From positions 65,662,681-65,726,680 of the forward strand of contig NC_134848.1 in the NCBI RefSeq assembly GCF_965363235.1: a DNA stretch of 64,000 nt. Direction: 5' to 3'. Source of the stretch: Mytilus galloprovincialis. Lineage: Eukaryota; Mollusca; Bivalvia; Mytilida; Mytilidae. Numbering within the stretch: the first letter of the stretch is position 1; every line of letters begins with the position of its first letter. Position numbers and translations under genes: made by a program. Positions 37,671 through 49,800 of this stretch are shown here, piece after piece. Below the pieces are notes generated by a model, which saw only the letters and a program-made list of their open reading frames with translations, was not told the DNA's origin and searched no databases.

Positions 37671-40187
37671 GAAAAAATGTTTTAATATCTGTAAATGCTA
37701 TTTCATTTTATTTATTTTTTTCTGGGACACTTCATGTAAAAGCTTTCGAGACGCGGCGGCCATACTTCCATGACGGCCATATATAGGATGTGTCGGCCAT
37801 ACCGCCACATCGTCCATGGGCATGGGACATATTGGCGAGATCTACTTTAGTTTATTCTTGCATGTAAGAGTAATCTTTGCTTGATTATCGTCACTCGTTG
37901 GGGCCATATTATGTAAGTATATTGATTATTTCTTCGTTATCAGTTATAAACAATTTCTGAAGAATAATTTTTATCGTAATGCGATATAAAGGCATCTTAT
38001 TTTATATGAAGTTTAAACTTTAGGAATGTTGACTGTCGCTGTCAATGACGATATATAAATATATGTCCTTGATAAATACAAGCACATATTACAGATCTTC
38101 AAATTTATTATATCTGCAAAAAAATATATAATTCTATCCAATAAAAATCTTCTCAATCTTCTTGAAATTTAAAACAGGGAGCCTGAGTGTAAAGATTAAC
38201 TCTAAGGAAGGCAACTCGTGTCATGATCATCACATAGTTTAATAATTCTGTATTTTTCCTCTTTCTTATAGTTTAGAGTCATTCCATTTTTAGAACAATT
38301 TCCAAGACAGAGACTACTGTAAAATTTTCCAATAACATAACAAAATACCCGTAATATCTGACAAAAATGTAGTATGGACAATCATATCAATATACTCTGG
38401 TATAAGAAACACAAAAAGATAATATTTTTGTTAAACATATATTATTTATCATATCAGCATGATCAGTTATACAGATAAACAAATATACAACAAACATATA
38501 AACCATACAAGCATTGAAATGTAGTAAAATACAATTGTATTTCATTACATATATAGATATGTCATAGAACATTCATCTTGTATACATTTTTTCAATTAAC
38601 CATCTCATACTTTTTCTCTCATATACTCATGTCACTCATTCATTTACTCCACTGCATACACATTTCACCAAATATTCAACATCTATATTCACACTCACAC
38701 ATATAACCTATAACATAAAGCACTAAAATACATAAACGTGCAGTTATAAAAGTCACAACTGAAACTAAAGCACTAAACATGAACGAAAAACATAAGTATA
38801 AAAGTTGTGAAACAAAATATAAAAGTGTACATGTATTTGTGAACAAAAATTATAAAAAAAGGTCAAATATATCAGAGACATGTACATGATGTAATACAAT
38901 TCAAAATAAATAAATTCACATTAATATTTGTAACATTGTTTGATTATTGGCAATCACGTAAATTATTAATGATTGGATTAATATGATTTATGATTGGTTT
39001 TTTTTTCATAGGTAATCAAATTCAGATTCAAATTCTTTATTAACTTTGAGCCTTACAGCTCATCAGAATAATCAAGTACATGTACAGTGTATACATTTGG
39101 CATGTTACAAACAATATATGCATAATAAATATATGTATATTATGTTTTGTTCTTCTGTTGGTTTTTTTTTCTGTATGATGTATTGTAAAATTATTATGTT
39201 GATTTACATGTATGTATCCTTCAACCCATATGGGTAAAAATGTGCATTTATATTCAATAAACATAATAAATAATAGGTGACGTCATTTAGTCTCTGATGG
39301 AGAGTTTTCTCATCAACGGATTCATACTGCAATCATACCACATCTTCTTTTTTATATCTTTTAATTAATGTCTTTTTTGGTCCATTTATTGGACAAAATT
39401 AATTTGTAATGCAAATATCATTTAATATTGAATTAGTTCTTTTCAGGGAAGGGTTAAAACCAAAATTAAGTACAAAAAATGTATATATAAAATATGACCG
39501 AAAGTACGAACTATGATTCAAATGAAAAAATACATTTCTAATAAATTTGTAAATACCTGTATTGCAAAGCTGTGTTACTTTTATAAATCAAGGCCGGTAC
39601 ATCAAGTAGACTCCAAACAGCTTGTATTTTTACAAGAATGTCACATCCCAATGTATGTTTGCACTCCGTTTGAACTCAGCTTGGGTGCTGTGTTTTTATA
39701 GTGATCTCAAATTATTGTATTTCCTTTTGAATTTCTTGACAAAAGCATAATTAATACTTGTGTTCATCAAATAATTGACAATCTTCTTAAATTTAAAACT
39801 TAATCATTACTTGATTACCTTGTTTTATATTTTAAAACTAATCTTATAGTTATAATTTTGACAGAAATTAGTCTCCCATTCAAATACAGTCATTCATATT
39901 TGTTCATTTTGTTCTGTTTGTTATACGGAAGATATTAAAAAATCATTTATATATATATATATATAGAAAACAATATGATATTTTAATATTTTATTAGATT
40001 AAACACATTCCTATATAATGCATAAACAAATGATATAACAAAATTAAACATGATAAAATGATAAATAATGTTAAAACAGTATAGTTTATTAAAAAAAAGT
40101 TATAATAACCATCTATAAGTATCAAAATAATTCATATATAACATCTAAAAAAAACTAAAAAAACATTGACGATACGTCTTTACAAAG

Positions 40188-40277
40188 TATGGCCGTTTTA
40201 GTACTATGGCTGTTTCATCTTTTCGGGGTATGGCCGTTTCATCCTATGGACGTCATGGCAGTATGGCTGTTACGTCC
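40188..40277 (+). repeat. Degenerate TATGGCCGTTTCATCC array
   Basis: Five units of 16-24 bases begin TATGGCCGTTTTAG, TATGGCTGTTTCATC, TATGGCCGTTTCATCC, TATGGACGTCATGGCAG and TATGGCTGTTACGTCC. The array sits about 540 bp before the MTFMT start codon. Confidence 0.6.
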
Positions 40278-40812
40278 TGCATCGATGTAAAAGGCGTCCC
40301 AGAAAAAAATTGGAAGGCAAACCAGAAACAAATGAAAAAAGCCTTGCCAGATGTCATAATTATTTGGACTACTCTACTAATTTGCTAGCCCTTTAGCATC
40401 ACAGAAAAAATATAAAATAGCCTTTCAATAAGTCATATTTATCATTGTTTATCATGTTTATTGAGAGTCGAGACAAAATATATATTAGCTGTGACCTGTG
40501 TCGGATAGAAACAGACCTTATACAAATCAACATGAAAAATTAGACTGAAAATTTAGGACTGTTTGCAAATTGGATTGTTAATCAAATGCCACAAAATGGA
40601 CAAACTTCATCTTTTATTTTATTGTATTTTGTATATATGTATATATTATAATTATAATGTACATAAATATTTTTTGTAGGTTTTTTAGTCACTACAGCAT
40701 TAAGTTGGAAGTAATGTACATGTTACATGTGTGGAGTAACAATCTGCAACAGCAGGATATATTGTGATCTAGCATGTGTTGTCTAGTACTATTTATTTTA
40801 TAAATAAAGAAT

Positions 40813-43800
40813 ATGGACATGATGAAGATTTATCAAACTACCTACAGTATGTACAGGGCCCTAAGGCTACAATTTATAAGATTGTCATCCAATTCTACCA
40901 GTTGTCATAGCTACATTAGAGAAACAGACACTGCATCTGATAAACACACATTAAACTTGCAGAACATTTCTGTGGAGAGTTATTTCAATCATCAAAACAG
41001 AAGGAGAATACTAAAGGGACATAACTCTTGTGCATGTTGTGGAAAATATATTCAAAGACGACACTGCAGTAGTTTTGTGAATGGAAAGAATCAAGATGGT
41101 CCCTGTTCGTCACCTCCATGGAAAATATTGTTTTTTGGAACTGACCATTTCTCTCTATTTACCTTAAAATGCTTAAATGAGAATAGGTAATACTTTTGTA
41201 CTATTTGTGTCTATATCAACTTTAATGACTTTAAATTCATCATTCATACTACATGTATTTCAATTAAGTCTCATTAGTGTGGATTGTAACTATGTTCCTG
41301 AACCATTGCAGCTGATTTCCTAATGCTTGCAATGTAAAATTTTGGTTGGCTTGCTTGCTTTGTTTGAATAATTGTTTATACAAGCTTTGTAAATAAGATT
41401 GACATCTTTAAGCATTATATATAGGCATAGTTTAACCTGTAGATATAATATTTGAATTTAATTGGGTGTTATCCTAATGATTGTAAAATATAAAAACAAA
41501 GCAAGCAAGCTAATTTAAGTTTTGTTCTACATGCATTAGGAAATTAGCTGTAACAACAATGTTTGATAACCAGGTAAGTAAATGTGATATTATTTTGCAT
41601 GTTTTGTAATTAGAACCATCTCATCCATTTTTTCATCCAAAAATTTTATCTAGAAATAAAAAAAATAATCATAACCTCAAAATGCATATATCATGTATAT
41701 AGTTGTCTCATTTGCAATCATCATGATCATACCACATCTCCTTATTTTTGTAATTTATTTACCTAGACATGTGTATTTGTTTGTTTGTTTCAATAAATTT
41801 ATTTAACTTTATAAATCTTCTTTACAGATTACAAGATAAAGACAGTGTTGTTGAAAGTTTAGAAGTTGTAACTGGCAAAGAAAAAGTAAGACCATGTACT
41901 ATATATACCATGCTAGCTTTAAATTTCTGTACATGCTTTTAGTAAAGTAAACAAAATCTGGGATTTATATGTCTGTATAACCAAATAATGAATCTATGCT
42001 GCACAACAAATACGGTTTAATGTCTTGACAGATTCTCATCAAATTTGTAATAATGTGTTGACATGGTTGAGGGATAATTTGGAGGTATTTCTAAAAAAAA
42101 AAACATTATCCTGATTATAGGTTAAAGTACGGCCTTCAGCACAGAGCCTTGAGTTACACCAAACAGCAAGCTATAGAGGGCCAAACATGCTAAAATTTCT
42201 AGTGTAATACAACCCAAACAGGAAAACCATTGATCTAATCATTATATAAAAAAACGAGAATTGAGAAACACTTATGATCCACATCAACAGACCACATTCA
42301 CTGAACAACAGGTTCTTGACTTAGGACAGGTGCAAACAAATGCAGCAGGTTTAAATGTTTTTAAAAGGCGCAAACCTTCACCCTAACCTGAAACAGTAGT
42401 ATAACATCAAACATAAAAAAGACAAACCATTTCAATTGATACTTAAGGGCATACGATACAGTAGAGATCCCTCGTTGATTTTTTCCTAAAATTTTGATAG
42501 TTGGTAAATTTTAAAGTGTACTTTCCAAATATGAAAAGAAAAAAGTACCTTCATGACTTACTTTTTGAGATAATTTGGTTCTAAATTTGCATATTTGGAA
42601 GAAAATTCCCGAAAATTCATAAATAATGACTTTTAAAGAAAGTAACAATACTTTTGAACAAAAAGTCATAACTTAACCGGGTTTTTTGTAAAACGTTCCC
42701 TTGATCCATGGCAGCTACATGCTGGAACAAGTTTAAGGTTAAACCAAATTATGATTTTCCGGATTTAGATTGATATATGCGAAATGAAGAAATTGACCAT
42801 ATTTTTGCATCTTTTCGGAAGTGCAGAAAAAAAAATGATCGTTGATTTTTTCTTGAAATTTTGGGGGAGTGTTCTTGAAACAGTACTTGATTGATTGCAA
42901 AAGAAAAAAATATGGGTCCATGTGCTTGTTTTTTCAATAAAAGCCATATACCTTAAATTTTTACGACGTCTGTCAGTATGGCGCTATATTACGTTATATA
43001 AAGTTTTAATCGCACCAACGTCGTGTAATCATTCCCGCCGTACACGAATACGCTGTCAAGTATATGAAGGTGTTTTCCAAAGCGTTGATACTTATCATAA
43101 AAGTTCATAAGATGGTTATTCATAAAATCGCTAAACATTTGTGATAAACATGAGGCTAAGCATTTACGAAACGGAATTTGGACAGGAACCTTTTCATAAT
43201 AAAAAAAAGGATATAAAAAAGGATCCCAGCAGATTACTTTGTCAGATGTACGGCAAAACAGAAAAATCTTATAGAAGTATACAGGTGCAGCTTCGTCCGA
43301 CATAAGTTTTAAATTACTTCATGTACCGAAAGAGGATAGCCAACATTATTGCAAAGGCCCTAACATGGCAAAATGTGAACCAACTATAAATTAAGTGAGG
43401 TGATACCATTAATTAACAACCGTATAACCTTCAACAATGACCAAACCTGTCAGCTTTAAAAGGCCCCGACGTACTTGGATTTTTTTTCTTTTTACATTAA
43501 AAAAATAATCATCTTTCAAATTTAGATTATAAGGAGTACTTCTTGTTCTATAGTTTGAGCTGTTTTGTGCAATTTCATGTCATAATTGCCTCAGTCGACT
43601 GAAAATGAAGTTGTAGTATAACATTTCATAGGAAGTACAGCAGCTAGTATATTAGAGAATAATAGTCAAGGATGTCTTTATCGATAGATAAGTTGCATTA
43701 CCTTTCATACGGCGTAACTGTGTGAATATAGCGTACTTGTATGTCTATAAGTAGAGCTATATTGAAAACACTTTATTTGTTCTTCTGTCCGATGGTGTAA

Positions 43801-46800
43801 CTATAATTGTGTTACTTTTCTCAGAAACAACGCTACTGCATGACTTCATAATTGCTCATCAGCTTGACAGCGACGAGTTTTAACGTGTGTACACTTTTTG
43901 ATCTGTCTGTCTGTCTGCAATTAGTGTACATTTGTCGATACTTCAATTTATATCTCTCGATACATTGAAGTACAAAAGGGTGATGCTTATACAAATAAGA
44001 AGACGTGGTATGATTACCAATGAGGCAAATCGCAACCAGAGTTCAAATGACAAAGACGTAAACGACTATAGGACATCGGACGGCCTTCAACAATGTTTAA
44101 GGCTCACACCAAACAGCAAGCTATAAAGGGCCCTAAAAATTACTAGTGTAAAACCATTCAAACGGGAAAACCAACGGTCCAATCTATATAAAATCTATAC
44201 TCATAATTAGCTATTGCAGCTTTTGTCATGTTTGTGCTGATGTCAAAAATAGCAGGTTCTTTTGTTCCGTAATGTGTCTTATTTGTTAAAATGTTTTTCA
44301 GCATGTTACAGTTTAAGCAACGAATAGTAGGATAGCTCCGAAATCCTTGCAATTTTTCTTTCTCTTGTACGTTGAGCAGATTCTGTTTGGCCGTACAGTT
44401 TTGGCAGTTATTCAGTGCTTTTGACAGACTAAAAAGCTCCACAATTTTTCTTCCGTCTTTCCATTTTATGCTGTCAGAACTCTCTTCTGTGTCTTTTACC
44501 TTTTCTTTTCAATTCGTCATGCAAAGTTGTATTTGATTTATTTTTGTTCATTTTCAGTATTTCCTTTGATCTCACTGCTCTTCGGCGGATTTCGCCGTCT
44601 TTTAGAAACAACATGGCCGCATACTTAATCAAAATGAAATATTAACAAAAACAAGTAAACATATACCATGTACACGGCAGTGAATGAACAATTTAATCTA
44701 TGAGACACTATAAATACAATATGTAAAATAATGTCAAAAAGACAACTATATGACTATAACCTTAGACAAAATGCTTTATAAAACTGCATCTAAAAAAAAA
44801 TAAAAAAAGATAGATATGGTGTATTTATTCAGGTACTATACCAGTTCTTATTATGAAAAATTAAGAAATAATTCATGGAAGCCATAGATTGTTGGATATT
44901 GACACATGGCCTGGGCCGTTATATTTGAATTTTATCCTGAGCGTTAGCGAGGGATAAAATTAACAAATATCACGGCCCATGTGTAAATTTCCAACAATAT
45001 ATGGCTTCCATGAATTATTTCGATTCTAATAGGACAAAAACGGTCATTAAAAAACTGAAGCAAGGGTGGGTATGCTGTGTGTGTGGCTGTTCTTTTTTAC
45101 TCCCTGTTAGATAAAGCTCAAATTTCTTTATAAATATGTAGCTTGCGTAGGTTATTTCGTGAATAACTGCTAGAAAAGAAAAGAAAAAATAATTCTTCAA
45201 TTCTCAAACACAACATTTGCCATTTTTAATTTACATGTTTTTCTCGAAAGCTTCTGTCAAATCCAAAGTTGACATTTTGTAACTAAAGAGCCGCCATGTT
45301 GACCTGCTGAAATGAGTAAATATGCGAATAATGCAATTGAAAAGAAAATAAAACAAAACCTACCTAAAAAATCAGTTTTAATACAATATCACATACGAAT
45401 TCCGATGGTTCACATAACAGAAAACTTTCAACTTTAGCGGTTTCATTTGTATGACGTCATGTTTTGAAATGACTTAAATGCGCCAAAAAGATTAATAGAC
45501 TTTCGCAGAATTTTATTTAATTTTTATTTTGTTGATTTCTACGAGCTCTTGTGCATTACTTCTTTTTATTATGCATACAAATGTAGATTTACATGGGAAG
45601 TATATTGTAACAGCCATTATTATGCATATCTCTGAGTCTGCGCTAAGTATATTTTATCGAGAATTTTATCACAGTGTTGTTTACAAAGTTAAAGAAGCAT
45701 TTCATATTAGAATTCATCATTAAATATGTAAAGTGGCGTAAACAGTAACATTTTGTGATACACAATTTCTACTTTTTCACATATTTAAGAAATCTGTAAG
45801 ACGTTATGCTGAGCAAGCAGGATTAGAAGTTCATAATTGGCCACTGGTTGTACCTGATGGTAAATATGATGTTGGAGTATTGGTGTCATTTGGAAGCTTA
45901 ATCCCCGAAAAAGTTATAAATAGCTTTCCATAGTAGGTAGAAACTAGTTTTATGCAACAAGTTCAAATATATAGCAAATGTTATGAGACAAATACTGAAG
46001 ATTCAAACAATGGAAAAAAAATCTCTGAAATTGAATGCTGATGTGTGTTTACATTTTTAGTCTCCCTCTATTATCACAATTTTTGCCCTATTAAAATATT
46101 TTTAATGCTAAATTCTGCAATAGATATAAAAGTTCAACCAAAGACAGCAAATCATGAGTTTTAAGTAAGTATTCTATATTCATACTCCATCAATAGGCTA
46201 AATATCAAAAAAAATGTTGTACGGGTATGGATAGAAAATCCCATATTGACAGAAACAAGTGCCTGTGGAACATGTGGAATGAATAGAAGATTATTTTTCT
46301 GTTTTAATTGATATAAAAAAAATTTGAATATCTATTTGTTGTATTAAATAACTTGTTGTTTTATTTCAGTGGTATATTAAATGTTCATCCAAGTTTACTA
46401 CCAAGATGGAGGGGAGCCTCACCACTTGTTCATACCATACTAAACGGAGACAAAGAGACAGGGATATCTATAATGGAAATTAGACCCAAACAGTAAGTAC
46501 GACTATTGTTATGTTATTATATCCCTGCTCCAAAAAGGAAGCTATAGAGGTTTGTGTCTGTCCCTTTAATAGTCTCAACATCTTTCCATTAAAACTTGTG
46601 TCATTTGTTCAGAAGCAACAGAGCTTCATGAACTTTGAAATCAAGTAACTGAAACATGTGAGCATGCAAAACCTTGTGCTGGGTTTACTTCACTTCCTGT
46701 TTAGGGTTATTTTGTTAAAACATACATGGTACCCAGGGAAGGTACTTTGAAAATGGGGTAACCACCTATAGAAGCAAATTTAAATTTCACTTACATTTTT

Positions 46801-49800
46801 TCCACTATACATATAACATAGATGACACCCACCCATAGGTTTGAAAGTTCCTTTCATGGGTCCCATGTATGTTTTTATTTATTGTATTTTCTAGCATAAT
46901 ATTTTGATACATTTGTGTTGTTGAAGCATTATCATAAGCATACCATATATATAATACCTGCCAACTTTTCAAAATATACATGGGGGATTTCAAGCGTAAA
47001 AGGAATTTAATTTTCCGCTGTTATTGTCATGAGTGTTTTTAATCTATTTCTATATTGTTTGAATGAGTATGTGTGGGCTTTAATCCCATTTATGTTATTT
47101 TAATGCCTGTTTGAGGTATTCTAGTTAAGAATTTCAATATTCAAGTCGAGACAGCTCATGGTGAATATACCCAGGGTTGGCAAAGTATTACCCGCCCGGG
47201 TTTTACTGCCGGTTTTCCCGGGCTGGGCAATACTCCCAGAAATGGGTAATACTGGGCAATACTGGGCAATATGATTTTTTAAGCTTATTTCAACAATAAA
47301 TAGTAAAGACTTGTTGTAGTTTCATAGTATTATAGCTAAATATATACATTGTATACAGTCTTAACAGATAACCATTGAGAGTCATTTCTAGAAGATACTC
47401 TTCTCTTCTTAAATTTCATGTACAAATGTAGGAAAAATACAAGATTTACACATTTTAGGATTCCTTGTTAATTTCCAAGCATTGTTTCAATAATCTAAAC
47501 ATTTTATTGCAGTGTAAATGTGGATTGTAAATTAGATTGCTACATATGCAATCATGATTGCTAAATAAACACCCTACAGGGTGTTGTCATTAACTCTTAT
47601 AGAAATGAAAAGGCTGATTATTGTTATATAAACATATCTATGTTCTAATCTGAATAAATACTTATTAATTAGTTATGTACATTTGTACATATAAATTATT
47701 TCACTTTATATTAGCTATCTATAGTTAAAAACAAAAATCTCAGAGTTGTTAGAATAATTCTTTCTCAAATGTATAGTATACACTTGTACATTTGTACATG
47801 TATGTCTTATAGGACTCTCAAACAAGTAAACGTACATGTAGTTATAAATAAAAATAGGTTTATATATATCTTAAATGTATTGCATTTGTGTTTGATAAAT
47901 GAATCCTCTTTAAAATTCAGGCCAGTATTCTATATTACCCAGTATTGCCCAGTATTACCCAGTAAAACCCAGTAAAACCCGGGTTTTCCCAGTATTTCCC
48001 ACTGGGCTGGGCAATACTCATAAAACTCGAGTTTTTGCCAACCCTGAATATACTCCAAAAATTGGGACTGCTGGCAGGTCTGTATATTCCATATACTTAG
48101 GTAATATGTCAAGCTAAAGCTTAGCTTTAATCTGCTGGATTGATACAAGTTGTGAATAAATTTTAGAAGATACCATCTAAGATCTTTTTTCCATACCTTC
48201 ATTTGTAATTTGTAATGGCAAAAGTCATTTAGGTATAAGAACACCTCTTTTGTATATTTTTAGTTTTGACACTGGGCCTGTGAAGATGCAAGAAAAGCTC
48301 CCAGTGCCTCCAGACTGCACAACTAGACAGTTACATAATATGTTAGGACCTATAGGAGGAAAAATGGTAAGGTAAAATATGTAATCTGAAATATAGGGTT
48401 GTCCATTGACCAGAATATACAGGCATAATTAGATGTTATAAAAAAGAAGATGTGGTATGATTACCAATGAGACACCTGTCCACAAGAGATCAAAATGATA
48501 CAGACATTAACAACTATAGGTCACCGTACGGCCTTCAACAATGAGCAAAGCCCATACCGCATAGTTGGCTATAAAAGGCCCGATATGACAATGTGAATCA
48601 ATTCAATCGAGAAAAAACTAACGGCCTTATTTATATAAAAAAATGAACGTAAAACAAATTTGTAACACATAAACAAACGACAACCACTGAATTACAGGCA
48701 CCTGACTTGGGACAGACACATACATAAATAATGTGGCGGGGTTAAACATGTTAGCAGGATTCCAACCTGGGACTGTGTAACAGTACAACAAAAGAATGAA
48801 CTATAGGTGTAATGCCACCAAATCATGGTATGTCACATCCGGTTGTATACGAAAGTAGGTCGAAAAAAATATTCCCTTGAATTTGACAGTTGTAGGTATT
48901 TAATCCTACATTTTGTTGCAGTAAAACCATTTCTGTGTCATAAACATATGTCTTGGGTATTTCAAAACACCATTATTTTTTATTTGGGATTTCTATAGAA
49001 AATTTTGTAATCTTGAGGTTACATGGTGACTAAACCTTGTACACAGAGAGAATAAGGGGAGAAATTTGATTGGTTAACTTCCAATGATGGTTATTTTTTT
49101 ATATACAATGAAATGTTATGTGATTTTTTTTTTTATAGAACTGGAAAGGATAAAACTTTACTCATGACAAGTATTTCTTTATTTGAAACAAAGATAAATT
49201 CTACACATTTTTTTGAAAAGTGCAAATTTAACAAAGACTAATAGGGGAAAATCAATGGTGGTATTACACCTATAGAAATCAGTTGAAAAAGGCTTAACTC
49301 ATCAGATGGACAAAAATACAAGTAGACGTGGCCGGGTACTTGTACATTCCGACAACAAAAAGACACAATGAACAGATCTGAGAGTACTCACAGTTATCTA
49401 ACAGCTAGTTCCAAGCCTCTAACAACTAATAAAACAAATCATGCTTCTAAGACTAAACTATCAATAGTGATTAGGTCAGTTTTATGGGAAACACTATAGG
49501 TGAATCAATTATATTGGTATTCTGTTGTATTATAAACGTATACTGTGGATTCATTATTATTCGTGGGATACCAATTTTCGTTGATTTCGTGGGCACAGAA
49601 GAACCACGAAAATAAATGTTCAACGAATTACAAATTTCAAATAGGCTTGTATGCAGACATAAGCAAAACCACGAATTTAAATATCCACGAACATGTAAGT
49701 TTTCCTAAATCCACGAAAATTGGTACCCACGAAAATAAATGAATCCACAGTATTGTGTTACAGGAAACTTTAAACCTGAGGTTATGGTATTCATTCAGCC

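Larger units (their letters stand above)
36501..40812. other. Intergenic region between divergent Rab and MTFMT genes
   Basis: No exon is recognisable. Positions 37565-37670 hold a run of about five degenerate units of the CGACCCACT type, and 37745-37815 repeat the word CGGCCATA. Positions 40188-40277 hold a TATGGC-type array. AT microsatellite tracts occur near 39945. Promoters of both flanking genes should lie at the ends of this region, but I see no core element I would defend. Confidence 0.5.

Noticed and set aside
42739-43303. Cluster of overlapping frames in MTFMT intron 2
   Set aside because: Several frames on both strands with no shared domain; the block has internal direct repeats (GTTGATTTTTTC) and looks like a decayed repeat.
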